A stretch of 14,984 nt of DNA from Bacteroides sp. UBA1773 (GTDB taxonomy: Bacteria; Bacteroidota; Bacteroidia; Bacteroidales; Bacteroidaceae), in NCBI GenBank assembly GCA_002315285.1, contig DCGR01000033.1:1-14984 (forward strand), written 5' to 3'. This document shows positions 1 to 8,372 of this stretch, in pieces (position 1 is the stretch's first letter; each line of letters opens with the position of its first letter). The position numbers were made by a program, and so were the translations under genes. The notes under the pieces were generated by a model. It was not told where the DNA came from and made no database searches. It saw only the letters and a program-made list of their open reading frames with translations.

Positions 1-222
1 AATGAACTTGCGAAACTTGAATTAAACATCTTTTTTGGTCAGGAACAGTCTTGAAACCATTGAAAGATTGATCGGTCAGAGAAACGAGGAATTTTCCTTA
101 TGATCCTGCAAGCGCAATGGAACTCCATTGGCACCGAAAGACTGTGCGAAAAGCAACGCAACCGTGACAGATGGAGATTGTCGGATGGATTCAAAAACGG
201 TTTCTCGATTCACGACATGATG
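1..222. other. Left-edge stretch without an assignable gene
   Basis: No convincing gene is seen. Reading the plus strand from base 1, an open frame of 17 codons ends in TGA at 52-54 (last residues FFGQEQS). This could be the C-terminus of a plus-strand gene that enters from the left and converges with the DUF349 gene, but 17 codons are too few to identify. On the minus strand an ATG at 29-27 opens a frame that runs off the edge, equally unprovable. In frame after the DUF349 stop, a GTG-started 45-codon frame spans 213-76; it has no clear ribosome binding site and no recognised motif. A small hairpin (CAATGG, loop AACT, CCATTG) lies at 115-130 without a following T-run, so it is at best a weak terminator. 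Confidence 0.4.
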
Positions 223-1890
223 TCATTGTTCGTTTTCTTGGGCTGAACTTTCGATTTTCTTTGCAAGTTCCTCCAGTTCCTCCTTCAGCAAATCTATTCT
301 GCGAGAGATCTCCTGGATAAATTCGCCACCATTCTTCGATGATTTCGACAAAAATCCCAGATTGTTCTCATAAGTTTGGATTTCAGCCTTCTTTACCTCA
401 TATTCACGAACCAAACGTTCATGTGGAGTTCCCGCGAACCTACCGGAATCAAACTGATTCTTATTCACATGACGCCTCTGGGAATTGAGTTTATCGAAAA
501 GCACATCAACAACAGCCTTATACTGCTTGAACAGCTTATCCTTTTCCTTAAAAGGCACATGTCCAACGGCACTCCACTGTTTCAGCAAATCATGTACGGT
601 ATTGCTGTCAGGAGCATCCGAGCTGTTCAAATCACGAAGCTGACGGATAATGTCACGCTTTTTCTCAAGATTCTCATGCTCTTCTGAATGTTGTGAGGCA
701 TTCACCTTGTTTTTCTGTTCGAAGAAATAATCGCAGGCATCTACGAACCGCTTCCAGATGGCTTCTGAATGTTTGCGGGTGACAGGACCTATTTCCTTCC
801 ATTCTTTTTGGAGACGCGACAATGTCTCAGCCGTGGCCTTCCAATCCGTACTCTCCTTCAAAGCCTCAGCCTGTTCGCACAAACGACGTTTCCGATCAAG
901 ATTGTCGCTCAAGCTCCCTTTCATTTCCTTGAAGAATGAAGCTTTTTTGTTGAAGAAATCATCACATGCCGCACGGAAACGCTCGAATATCTTGCTATTG
1001 AGCTTCAGCGGGGCATAACCTATCTCTTTCCACTTTGCCTGCAAAGCCAGGATCTCGTCGGTCTTGTTCTTCCAGTCCTGATATGTCTTCAACAACTCAA
1101 AGTCGATGGCTTCCACGATTTCGCATATCACCACTTTCTGGTCGTAGTTGTTCTGCTCCTGCTCCTTCCTATTCTCAAAGAACTGTTGGTAGGCGCGGCT
1201 CACGACTGTCGATGCCGATTTGAAGCGATTCCAAATGTCCTCCCTGAAATCCTTTGCCACAGGACCCGTATCGCGAAACTCCTGATGCAGTTGTTGCAAC
1301 TTCCGGAATGCAGCGATGACATCAGTCTCTTCAGCAAGTTTCTCCGCAGTTTCACAAATTCGGGTTTTTGTCTCCAGATTTTTCTTGAAATCATATTCAC
1401 GGAATACACTGTTCAACTTCAGCAAGTCATAGAACTTCTCCGTCAGACTCTGATATTTTTTCCAAAGGCCTGTAACATTCTCAACCGGCACGTTCTTGAT
1501 TTCCAGCCACTCACCTTGCAATGCCTTGAACTGTTGATACACAGCATTGGCATCGTCGCTGGCTATCAGGGCTTCCATCTTATCAAAAATATTCAGTTTC
1601 CGAGTCAGATTCGCCTCTTTCTCCTTATCATCAGCGTCTTTCTGGGCCGAACGGATTTCCTTTATGGCATTCAGCAATTCCTTAAACTCGGCCTCTTTCT
1701 CATCGGGTTGAGGCACAAAATCATCGGCAGCTCCGCCCGCCTCCACAAAAGCATTTCTGGCTGCTTCCACTTCGGCATTGTGAATCCGATAAAATGCTAC
1801 TTTCGCACTATCAAGTTCAGCCTTCTCGATTGGGGCTTCTTGCTGCATGAACTCTTTCAGTCGTTCAATAACTTCCTCCTTGGTACTCAT
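223..1890 (-). CDS. DUF349 repeat protein
   Basis: The predicted protein has 555 residues and is charged and mostly helical, with no signal peptide or membrane segment, so it should be cytoplasmic. It carries five copies of a DUF349-like repeat (about residues 125-160, 200-240, 283-320, 360-395 and 433-470). Each has a W or F followed by an (I/T/V)GxxP-type turn and then a basic-aromatic helix, for example KEWKEIGPV and AKWKEIGYAPLK. A coiled-coil-like tail (about 490-550) ends in a Glu/Lys-rich segment. The molecular function of DUF349 is not established to my knowledge, so none is assigned. Start choice: an ATG at 1896 is possible, but the ATG at 1890 has AGGA seven bases upstream and is preferred. 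It lies 75 bases downstream of mgtE with its own candidate promoter. The family call is firm; the role is unknown. Confidence 0.9.
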   Translation of the reverse strand: MSTKEEVIERLKEFMQQEAPIEKAELDSAKVAFYRIHNAEVEAARNAFVEAGGAADDFVPQPDEKEAEFKELLNAIKEIRSAQKDADDKEKEANLTRKLNIFDKMEALIASDDANAVYQQFKALQGEWLEIKNVPVENVTGLWKKYQSLTEKFYDLLKLNSVFREYDFKKNLETKTRICETAEKLAEETDVIAAFRKLQQLHQEFRDTGPVAKDFREDIWNRFKSASTVVSRAYQQFFENRKEQEQNNYDQKVVICEIVEAIDFELLKTYQDWKNKTDEILALQAKWKEIGYAPLKLNSKIFERFRAACDDFFNKKASFFKEMKGSLSDNLDRKRRLCEQAEALKESTDWKATAETLSRLQKEWKEIGPVTRKHSEAIWKRFVDACDYFFEQKNKVNASQHSEEHENLEKKRDIIRQLRDLNSSDAPDSNTVHDLLKQWSAVGHVPFKEKDKLFKQYKAVVDVLFDKLNSQRRHVNKNQFDSGRFAGTPHERLVREYEVKKAEIQTYENNLGFLSKSSKNGGEFIQEISRRIDLLKEELEELAKKIESSAQENEQ

Positions 1891-1921
1891 AATCATATCC
1901 TGTTTTTACGGTATTGCAGGG

Positions 1922-1953
1922 CAAATTAAACACTTAAATTCTACTTTACCAAA
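1922..1953 (-). promoter_or_regulatory. Candidate promoter of the DUF349 gene
   Basis: On the minus strand, TTTG (1953-1950) is followed by exactly 20 bases and then TTAATTTG (1929-1922), a 7/8 match to the Bacteroidota -7 consensus TAnnTTTG. Initiation would fall near 1915, leaving a leader of roughly 25 bases. It lies in the gap after the mgtE stop, so the DUF349 gene may be transcribed independently of rsmA-mgtE. Inferred from motif match and spacing only. Confidence 0.45.
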
Positions 1954-1965
1954 TAATCCTATAAT

Positions 1966-3321
1966 TTATGTCAATAATTCCGTCAACAAAGTTGTAATTG
2001 CCATATAAATGGCCATTCCGACCACATCATTCGTGATGGAAATAAAAGGGCCTGTGGCTATGGCAGGATCTATCTTCAGCCGTTCAAGCATCAGCGGAAC
2101 CAGCGTGCCGAAAATACTTGCAAACATCACAACAGCAAAAAGGCTCAACGAAACCGCCAGTGTCAAAGGGTCGGACGCACCTAAATCCTTATTCAGACAG
2201 TTATATATGAAGACAAGTGAACTAATGGCTGTAGCCGTAATGCATGCCACACCAGCCTCTTTCAGTATTTGCCGCCATGTGTTCGATGAGCTCAATGAAT
2301 TGTTGGCCAAGCCTTGCACGACAATGGCTGACGACTGCGTCCCGACATTTCCGGCTGTTCCGCCAATCAACATGATGTAGGGTGCGGCACGCCCCAACAC
2401 ACCTTCGAACTGACTGAGTATCATTGCCGTGGCTATACCGCCAAACACCCCTATCAGAAGCCAAGGAATACGGGCTGATGTCTGTCGCAATACGCTATCG
2501 TCAGTATCGACATCGTCAGTAATACCTGATGCCATCTGATAGTCGTGTTCCTGCTGTTCACGAGCCTCATCCATGACGTCATCTACAGTAATCCGCCCAA
2601 CCAGCCGTCCGATGCTGTCAATCACAGGAACAGCCACCAAGTCATACTTCTCTATCATCTGTACGACCTCGTCGATCGGCGTATCAACATGCGCAGAAAT
2701 CGGGTCCTTGGTCATCACATGCTTTACTTTCGAAACGGATGGACTGGTTATCATCTTTTTCAGAGGGAACACACCCTTCAGACGTTCTGTGTCATCAACG
2801 ACATACACATTGTATATCTCATCCATTTCCTCCGCTTGCAGACGCATTTCCTTCAGACACTCAGGCATACTCCAATTCTCGTTCACCACAATCATCTCGG
2901 TACCCATCAAACCGCCAGCCGTATTCTCATCGTATTTCAGCAAATCCACGATATCGCCCGCCTGGTCAATATCCTCGATGTGGGCCAGGATTTCCTCTTG
3001 CTTGTCCTCATCCATCTCACGGATAATGTCCACAGCATCATCCGTATCCATGTAATCCACAAACTTTTTGGCAATGGTCTCGGAAGGCAAGTTGTCCAGG
3101 AATTCCTTTCGCGCATCCTCGTCCATTTCTATGAGCACATCGGCAGCGGTCTCGTTGTCGAGCAACCTATACACTACTCTTGCATCCTCCGCATCGAGCT
3201 CATTGATAAGTTCGGCAATGTCAGCAGGATGGATATCTCGCAACAAATCCTTCAGCTGAGCATGGTCATTGCCTTTCAACAATGCTTCTACCTTGGTGAT
3301 ATCTATTGTTTCGTCAGACAT
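1966..3321 (-). CDS. mgtE: Magnesium channel/transporter MgtE
   Basis: This is an inner-membrane Mg2+ channel of the MgtE family (451 residues, the usual length). Order of parts: an acidic cytosolic MgtE N domain (about 10-130), a CBS pair (about 136-256), a connecting helix and five membrane helices (about 285-451). The first membrane helices carry the family signature GGTAGNVGTQSSAIVVQGLA (320-339). The Asp of ITND is residue 432, the same number as the pore Asp described in Thermus thermophilus MgtE. In the known family the N and CBS domains sense intracellular Mg2+ and close the pore when it is plentiful. The start has a full AGGAGG six bases upstream, located inside the end of rsmA. The ATG overlaps the rsmA stop by 8 bases, so translational coupling is likely. 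No key residue appears to be missing. Confidence 0.96.
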   Translation of the reverse strand: MSDETIDITKVEALLKGNDHAQLKDLLRDIHPADIAELINELDAEDARVVYRLLDNETAADVLIEMDEDARKEFLDNLPSETIAKKFVDYMDTDDAVDIIREMDEDKQEEILAHIEDIDQAGDIVDLLKYDENTAGGLMGTEMIVVNENWSMPECLKEMRLQAEEMDEIYNVYVVDDTERLKGVFPLKKMITSPSVSKVKHVMTKDPISAHVDTPIDEVVQMIEKYDLVAVPVIDSIGRLVGRITVDDVMDEAREQQEHDYQMASGITDDVDTDDSVLRQTSARIPWLLIGVFGGIATAMILSQFEGVLGRAAPYIMLIGGTAGNVGTQSSAIVVQGLANNSLSSSNTWRQILKEAGVACITATAISSLVFIYNCLNKDLGASDPLTLAVSLSLFAVVMFASIFGTLVPLMLERLKIDPAIATGPFISITNDVVGMAIYMAITTLLTELLT

Positions 3322-4099
3322 TGCAAGCCTCCTTGACCTTCATTGTGAGTTCAATGAAATCCTGTACAGACAACTGCTCCGGTCGTTTGTTGAACACTGC
3401 ATCAGCACTCAGAGGGTTATCTTTGGGTAATATCGTCTGTATTGAATTCCTCAGCGTTTTCCGTCGTTGGTTGAACGTGGTTTTCACAATTCTTTTGAAC
3501 AAAACCTCATCACACCCCAACGACTGTGTGTCGTTGCGAGTCATTCTGATAACGGCGCTCTTCACCTTTGGTGGTGGATTGAACACATGTTCATCAACCG
3601 TGAAAAGATATTCCACCCTGTACCAGGCTTGTATCAGCACGCTCAAGATGCCATACGTCTTACTGCCTGGCGCCGCTGCCATCCGCTCCGCAACTTCCTT
3701 TTGGATCATTCCCGTACAACACGGAATCAGATTCTTATATTCCAACATCTTGAAAAAAATCTGACTGCTGATATTGTAAGGGTAGTTCCCCGTCAGCACA
3801 AAGGGCTGCCCGCCGAACAGTGGCTCCAACGGCAATTTCAGGAAATCCGCCTCGATGACATTGCCTTGCAGCTGAGGAAAATGAGAGTGCAAGTACCGAA
3901 CGGATTCCTCGTCAAGTTCCACCACTTTCAATGGCCTGTCCTTCCGCATCAGATACTGGGTCAGCACACCCATTCCAGGACCAACCTCAAGCACAGGCAG
4001 TTGTGGACACGAATCTACCGTATTCGCAATCCGCATCGCCACATCCAAATCCTTCAGGAAATGTTGGCCCAACGATTTTTTAGGTGTCACCTGACGCAT
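3314..4099 (-). CDS. rsmA: 16S rRNA dimethyladenosine transferase RsmA/KsgA
   Basis: This SAM-dependent enzyme dimethylates the two adjacent adenines near the 3' end of 16S rRNA during late 30S assembly. The predicted protein has 261 residues, normal for the family. Visible motifs: the start KKSLGQHFL (7-15), SAM motif I LEVGPGMG (37-44), the acidic loop VVELD (59-63), VIEADFL (81-87), the catalytic motif NYPYNIS (105-111; a Phe/Tyr form of the textbook NLPY), PPPKVKSAV (175-183) and the C-terminal FNQRRKTLRN (209-218). The open frame extends upstream to 4204, but those 35 extra residues overlap the divergent gene and lie outside the family. The ATG at 4099 places the conserved N-terminus correctly. 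It is the first gene of the rsmA-mgtE unit. Confidence 0.96.
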   Translation of the reverse strand: MRQVTPKKSLGQHFLKDLDVAMRIANTVDSCPQLPVLEVGPGMGVLTQYLMRKDRPLKVVELDEESVRYLHSHFPQLQGNVIEADFLKLPLEPLFGGQPFVLTGNYPYNISSQIFFKMLEYKNLIPCCTGMIQKEVAERMAAAPGSKTYGILSVLIQAWYRVEYLFTVDEHVFNPPPKVKSAVIRMTRNDTQSLGCDEVLFKRIVKTTFNQRRKTLRNSIQTILPKDNPLSADAVFNKRPEQLSVQDFIELTMKVKEACNV

Positions 4100-4115
4100 T
4101 CCTAATTCTTTTTCG

Positions 4116-4134
4116 TATATTTGGCACAAAATTA
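4116..4134. promoter_or_regulatory. Divergent pair of -7 boxes in the rsmA/UPF0104 gap
   Basis: The 44-base gap between two divergent start codons holds one perfect TAnnTTTG box on each strand. TATATTTG on the plus strand (4116-4123) should start transcription near 4130, about 14 bases before the UPF0104 ATG. TAATTTTG on the minus strand (4134-4127) should start near 4120, about 20 bases before the rsmA ATG. The boxes are 3 bases apart, so the two transcripts would overlap slightly at their 5' ends. Neither box has a good TTTG at the expected upstream distance. Confidence 0.5.
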
Positions 4135-4143
4135 GAAAATTTG

Positions 4144-5130
4144 ATGAACAAAATAATAAAAAATCGAATAAAAAAAGTCGCCGAGATTTTTTTGTCGCTG
4201 GCATTATGTGTTTTCATACTTTATTGGACCTATCGCGACTTTGACTTCAATGCAGCCTGGCACGTATTGCGACACGATGTGGAATACGAATGGATTTTGC
4301 TTTCACTCATTCCTGGCATTTTCAGCCATCTGTTTCGGGCATGGCGCTGGAAGCTCACCCTTTCCCCCTTAGGAGAACATCCACGCACATCCACAACCAT
4401 CAACAGCATTTTCTTCTCCTACGCCTCAAGCCTCATTGTCCCTCGCATCGGTGAAGTGGCTCGCTGTGGCATCTTACAACGCTACGAAGGCACCTCATTT
4501 GCGAAATCACTGGGAACCGTCGTTACGGAACGGATCGTCGATGTCATCTGCATGCTTTTGCTTATCACCACCACAGTCATTTTGCAAATGCCTGCCTTCA
4601 TCCAGTTCTTTTCCCTTACCGGAACAAACCTCAACAGCTGGTCAGCGCTACTGACCTCCTGGCCTCTCTACCTCCTCATAGGAGGAATTGCCATCACATG
4701 TTATGTCCTGTGGAAGATTCTGCGGAAGCGCCTTGCACCCATCCTGTCGAACATTTGGACCGGCATCACCAGCATCCGGCAAGTGTCGCATCCTTGGTTG
4801 TTCCTACTCTATAGCGTAGGCATCTGGATGAGTTTCTACCTGGAATTCTACATTGCCTTCTTTGCCTTTCCCTTCACCGCCGTCATACCGCCACTCACGG
4901 CTTTGGCGATATTCACGGTCGGGACCATGGCAGTGTTGGTGCCTACCCCCAATGGCGCTGGTCCCTGGCACTTTGCCGTCATCACCATGATGGGATTCTT
5001 TGGCGTGGCCCAAACCGACGCCGCCACTTTTGCACTGCTGGTTCACAGCATCCAGACCTCGCTGATGCTCACTCTTGGCGTCTATTCGGTCATTGCTCTC
5101 ACCCTGTTGAAGAAACACCAGTCAAGATAA
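4144..5130 (+). CDS. Lysylphosphatidylglycerol synthase TM-region / UPF0104 family membrane protein
   Basis: This is a polytopic inner-membrane protein of 328 residues with about seven or eight hydrophobic helices. It belongs to the family related to the membrane half of MprF (also called UPF0104, YbhN or AglD-like). Family signatures seen are the RAWRWK segment (about 65-70), the loop PRIGEVARCGILQRYEG (about 99-115), VTERIVD (about 125-131) and the late motif PTPNGAGPWH. There is no soluble aminoacyltransferase domain, so it is not a complete lysyl-PG synthase. A lipid-handling or flippase-like role is known or proposed for relatives, but the substrate cannot be read here. The open frame begins at 4084, but its first 20 codons overlap rsmA and precede the predicted transcription start. 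The ATG at 4144 begins a typical Lys-rich N-terminus and is preferred. It is the only clear plus-strand gene in the window. Confidence 0.88.
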   Translation: MNKIIKNRIKKVAEIFLSLALCVFILYWTYRDFDFNAAWHVLRHDVEYEWILLSLIPGIFSHLFRAWRWKLTLSPLGEHPRTSTTINSIFFSYASSLIVPRIGEVARCGILQRYEGTSFAKSLGTVVTERIVDVICMLLLITTTVILQMPAFIQFFSLTGTNLNSWSALLTSWPLYLLIGGIAITCYVLWKILRKRLAPILSNIWTGITSIRQVSHPWLFLLYSVGIWMSFYLEFYIAFFAFPFTAVIPPLTALAIFTVGTMAVLVPTPNGAGPWHFAVITMMGFFGVAQTDAATFALLVHSIQTSLMLTLGVYSVIALTLLKKHQSR

Positions 5131-5163
5131 ACCTGTCATTGCTCTTCCAGAGCGCCTTTCATC

Positions 5164-5206
5164 GGGAAAGGGAAGCAGTCCATAACGGCCACTTCCCTTC
5201 ATTCCC
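5164..5206. terminator. Imperfect hairpin between convergent genes
   Basis: The 93-base spacer between the UPF0104 and fumarase stop codons contains nested arms: GGGAA (5164-5168) with TTCCC (5202-5206), and GGGAAG (5170-5175) with CTTCCC (5192-5197), around a 16-base loop. Position between converging genes suggests a bidirectional terminator. There is no clear T-run on either side and the loop is large, so this is a tentative call. Confidence 0.35.
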
Positions 5207-5223
5207 ATTCATCAGCCATCGGC

Positions 5224-6867
5224 TTACTTACATCCAGCACAACGGGGCTTCAACTGTTTGAAGAAATCGTTTCCCTTATCATCGACCAGAATGAAAGCAG
5301 GGAAATCCTCAACCTCAATTTTCCAAATAGCCTCCATGCCCAATTCCGGATATTCCACGCACTCGATGCTCTTTATATTGTTTTGTGCCAGGATTGCAGC
5401 CGGACCGCCAATCGAGCCAAGATAAAAGCCACCATGTTTCTTGCATGCGTCGGTCACAGCCTGACTACGATTTCCCTTGGCCAGCATGATCATGCTGCCA
5501 CCATGATCCTGGAATTCATCCACGTATGGGTCCATACGTCCGGCAGTGGTTGGTCCCATCGAGCCACAAGCCATGCCCGCAGGGGTCTTGGCTGGGCCGG
5601 CATAATAGATCGGGTGGTCCTTCATGTATTGGGGCATGTCTTCGCCCTTGTCAAGGCGAGCCTTCAGCTTGGCATGGGCAATGTCTCGACCTACGATGAT
5701 GGTTCCATTCAACGACAGGCGAGTCGATACCGGATACTGGCTCAGCTGTTTGCAGACCTCACTCATCGGACGATTCAAATCGACACGCACCACTTCACCC
5801 TCACCGGCATTACGCAACGATTCAGGTATCAATTCGCCTGGATTGTCATCCATCTTCTCGATCCAGATGCCATCCTTGTTGATCTTGCACTTGATGTTTC
5901 TGTCGGCCGAACAGCTCACGCCCAATCCTATCGGGCACGATGCGCCATGGCGAGGCAAGCGGATGATGCGGATGTCGTGAGCCATGTATTTGCCACCAAA
6001 CTGAGCGCCCAAGCCGATGTTCCATGCTTCCTGAAGCACCTGTTTCTCCAGTTCCACATCACGGAATGCACGTCCGTATTCATTGCCGGTCGTAGGCAAT
6101 TCGTCATAATAGTGGGTCGAAGCCAGTTTTACGGTGAGAAGGTTTCTCTCTGCCGAAGTGCCACCGATGACAAATGCGATGTGATAAGGAGGGCAGGCAG
6201 CCGTACCCAACGTCTTCATTTTCTCCACCAAGAAGGGAACCAGCGTACCAGGATTCTGGATGCGGGCCTTGGTTTCCTGATACAGATAGACCTTGTTGGC
6301 CGATCCGCCACCCTTTGTGACGCACAGGAACCGATACTCCATGCCCTCAGTTGCCTCGATGTCAATCTGAGCCGGCAGGTTACATTTCGTGTTCACCTCG
6401 TCGTACATGTTCAAAGGCGCATTCTGTGAATAGCGGAGATTCTCCTCCGTATAAGTCTTATATACGCCTAACGATAGCGCTTCCTCATCCGAACAGCCCG
6501 TCCACACCTGCTGACCTTTTTCGCCATGCACAATGGCTGTTCCCGTGTCCTGACACAAAGGCAACTGGCCCTTGGCTGCCACTTCGGCATTACGCAAAAA
6601 GGTCAGTGCCACATATTTGTCGTTGTCGCTTGCCTCGGGATCGTTCAGGATTTGGGCCACTTGCCGATTGTGCGAACGGCGCAACAAGAACGAGACATCA
6701 CGAAAGGCCGCATTAGCCATCGCTGTCAGTCCTTCCTTCTCGACCTTCAGAATGGGTTTTCCTTCGAACTCACCAACCGAGACATAGTCCTTGGTCAGCA
6801 AATAATACTCTGTTTTGTCCTCACCGACTTGAAACATCGGTTCGTAATGGAATGGTGTCGTTGCCAT
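5224..6867 (-). CDS. fum: Fumarate hydratase, class I (iron-sulfur)
   Basis: This cytoplasmic TCA-cycle enzyme interconverts fumarate and L-malate using an oxygen-sensitive [4Fe-4S] cluster. In anaerobic Bacteroidales it typically serves the reductive branch towards succinate. The protein has 547 residues, matching the E. coli FumA/FumB single-chain form, with alpha and beta domains fused. The three expected cluster cysteines are at 105 (LPLCQDTGTA), 225 (GTAACPPYH) and 319 (GLGVSCSADR), nearly the same numbers as FumA. The beta-domain signature GPAKTPAGMACGSMGPTTAG (424-443) is intact, followed by MLAKGNRS. The chain ends in a Cys-rich tail RCAGCK. The start ATG at 6867 has only a weak GAGATC upstream, but no better in-frame start is near. 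It follows hflX by 46 bases and may be co-transcribed. fum is used as a generic symbol. Confidence 0.96.
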   Translation of the reverse strand: MATTPFHYEPMFQVGEDKTEYYLLTKDYVSVGEFEGKPILKVEKEGLTAMANAAFRDVSFLLRRSHNRQVAQILNDPEASDNDKYVALTFLRNAEVAAKGQLPLCQDTGTAIVHGEKGQQVWTGCSDEEALSLGVYKTYTEENLRYSQNAPLNMYDEVNTKCNLPAQIDIEATEGMEYRFLCVTKGGGSANKVYLYQETKARIQNPGTLVPFLVEKMKTLGTAACPPYHIAFVIGGTSAERNLLTVKLASTHYYDELPTTGNEYGRAFRDVELEKQVLQEAWNIGLGAQFGGKYMAHDIRIIRLPRHGASCPIGLGVSCSADRNIKCKINKDGIWIEKMDDNPGELIPESLRNAGEGEVVRVDLNRPMSEVCKQLSQYPVSTRLSLNGTIIVGRDIAHAKLKARLDKGEDMPQYMKDHPIYYAGPAKTPAGMACGSMGPTTAGRMDPYVDEFQDHGGSMIMLAKGNRSQAVTDACKKHGGFYLGSIGGPAAILAQNNIKSIECVEYPELGMEAIWKIEVEDFPAFILVDDKGNDFFKQLKPRCAGCK

Positions 6868-6913
6868 AATTATGATCTCATTTGTTTTACAGTTTGTCGT
6901 CTATTCACGCGTT

Positions 6914-8161
6914 TCATTCAGGTATCGTGTACAGGAAATCATTGTATGGATACTTCTGCACATGAAGTTCCCTCACCTTATCATACATGATGACCTTAAG
7001 CTCTTCCATATTCAACTTTTGTCTGGCCGAAATGAAGATGCAATTGTTGTTCAGCTTAGCCATCCACGTTTGCCTCAGTTCATCCAATGTGACGTTTTCC
7101 CTCGTTTTGGGAGTCAGGTCGTCGGCATCCTTTTCCACCCAGGTATAAGCGTCTATTTTGTTAAACACAATCATCGATGGCTTTCCCGCGGCACCAAGGT
7201 CGGCAATGGTCTTGTCAACCACCTGTATCTGTTCCTCAAAGTCGGGGTGGGAGATGTCAACCACATGAATCAGGAAGTCGGCCTCACGCACCTCATCAAG
7301 CGTGGATTTGAACGAATCCACCAAATCTGTGGGCAATTTGCGTATGAAGCCCACCGTGTCGGAAAGCAGAAACGGCAGATTCCCGATGATGACTTTACGG
7401 ACAGTCGTGTCGAGGGTGGCAAACAGCTTGTTCTCGGCAAACACCTCACTTTTGGCCAACAAGTTCATCAGCGTCGATTTGCCCACATTCGTATAGCCCA
7501 CCAATGCCACCCGAATCATCCTGCCACGGTTCTTGCGCTGGGTGGATTTCTGCTTGTCGATCTCAGCCAGACGTTCCTTCAGCAACGACATACGGTTCAG
7601 GATGATACGGCGGTCCATTTCCAGCTGGGTTTCGCCTGGTCCGCGCAAGCCCACCGAGCCCTTTCCGCCTCCAGCGCCAGATCCGCCGCCCTGTCGTTCC
7701 AAGTGCGTCCATAGCCGTTGTAGCCGAGGCAGCATATACTTGTATTGTGCCAGTTCCACCTGCGTCTTGGCATTGGCGGTCTGGGCACGCATGGCAAAGA
7801 TGTCGAGAATCAAGGAAGTCCGGTCAAGGATTTTCACCTTCAGCTCGCCCTCGACATTCCTGATTTGCTTGGCCGACAGTTCATCATCAAAAATCACCAT
7901 ACCGATCTCACGCCCGGCCTCATCCTCGTCATGGATGTAACTGGCTATTTCCTGAAGCTTGCCTGTGCCCACGTATGTCACGGAATTGGCCTGCGGCATC
8001 TTCTGCACGAAGCGCCTCACCACCTTAGCACCGGCCGTCTCGGCCAGAAACTCCAGCTCGTCCAGATATTCACTGGTTTTCCGTTCGTCCTGCTCCGGAG
8101 TTATCAAGCCCACCAGCACCGCCGTCTCAACCTTGGCTTCCGATATTACAAACTCTTTCAT
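6914..8161 (-). CDS. hflX: Ribosome-associated GTPase HflX
   Basis: This translational GTPase family binds the 50S subunit and splits stalled or hibernating ribosomes, especially under stress. The protein has 415 residues, usual for the family. The N-terminal HflX domain (about 12-150) contains YVGTGKLQEI and ILDRTSLILDIFA. A glycine-rich joint GGGSGAGGGKGSVGLRGPGE (158-177) leads into helices (about 178-210), then the G domain: G1 GYTNVGKST (222-230), the switch I region ATLDTTVRK (248-256), G3 DTVG (268-271), G4 NKID (334-337) and G5 SAR (378-380). All nucleotide-binding motifs are intact. The start ATG at 8161 gives the usual short N-terminus. It is the first gene of the hflX-fum pair; I found no convincing promoter, only weak -7-like boxes at about 8186-8201. 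Confidence 0.96.
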   Translation of the reverse strand: MKEFVISEAKVETAVLVGLITPEQDERKTSEYLDELEFLAETAGAKVVRRFVQKMPQANSVTYVGTGKLQEIASYIHDEDEAGREIGMVIFDDELSAKQIRNVEGELKVKILDRTSLILDIFAMRAQTANAKTQVELAQYKYMLPRLQRLWTHLERQGGGSGAGGGKGSVGLRGPGETQLEMDRRIILNRMSLLKERLAEIDKQKSTQRKNRGRMIRVALVGYTNVGKSTLMNLLAKSEVFAENKLFATLDTTVRKVIIGNLPFLLSDTVGFIRKLPTDLVDSFKSTLDEVREADFLIHVVDISHPDFEEQIQVVDKTIADLGAAGKPSMIVFNKIDAYTWVEKDADDLTPKTRENVTLDELRQTWMAKLNNNCIFISARQKLNMEELKVIMYDKVRELHVQKYPYNDFLYTIPE

Positions 8162-8372
8162 GCCGCGAAATTACGCTAACTTTGGCAAAAACACAAACAT
8201 TTACATCAAAATCAGCCCCAATGGGGTCACTATGTATTAGTGCCTTCCCAATTCACTTTTCACTTCCGACCAATCAATGCCGTTTTCAACACGACATGTT
8301 CATGGCCGGTTTGGAATTGCAGAAGCTTCCTCGCATTGGTTTTGGATTTGCCGCAAGGATTGGAAAAGAAAG
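8162..8372. other. Spacer between hflX and the susCD terminator
   Basis: About 210 bases without a supportable gene. Short frames here show no family resemblance and no ribosome binding site. A small palindrome CCCCAATGGGG sits at 8216-8226, within the likely upstream region of hflX. Weak -7-like boxes on the minus strand (TGTTTTTG at 8193-8186 and AATGTTTG at 8201-8194) each miss the consensus at one position and lack an upstream TTTG at the right distance. Confidence 0.5.

Noticed and set aside
76..213. GTG-started 45-codon minus frame, in frame after the DUF349 stop
   Set aside because: No ribosome binding site or recognisable motif. Being in frame with the upstream stop could suggest readthrough or a broken tail, but the upstream protein already ends in a normal charged tail.
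1186..1929. 247-codon plus-strand frame opposite the DUF349 gene
   Set aside because: It lies antisense to a clear gene. Its Leu/Phe-rich translation mirrors the Lys/Glu-rich coding strand and shows no family motif.
2545..3336. 263-codon plus-strand frame opposite mgtE
   Set aside because: Antisense shadow of mgtE with a His/Ile-rich translation and no recognisable domain; mgtE itself is complete.
4100..4204. Upstream extension of RsmA to an ATG at 4204
   Set aside because: The extra 35 residues are hydrophobic and lie outside the family, they overlap the divergent gene, and the predicted transcription start is downstream of this ATG.
5383..6429. 348-codon plus-strand frame opposite fumarase
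   Set aside because: Antisense shadow of an intact class I fumarase, with no family motif and no promoter or ribosome binding site.
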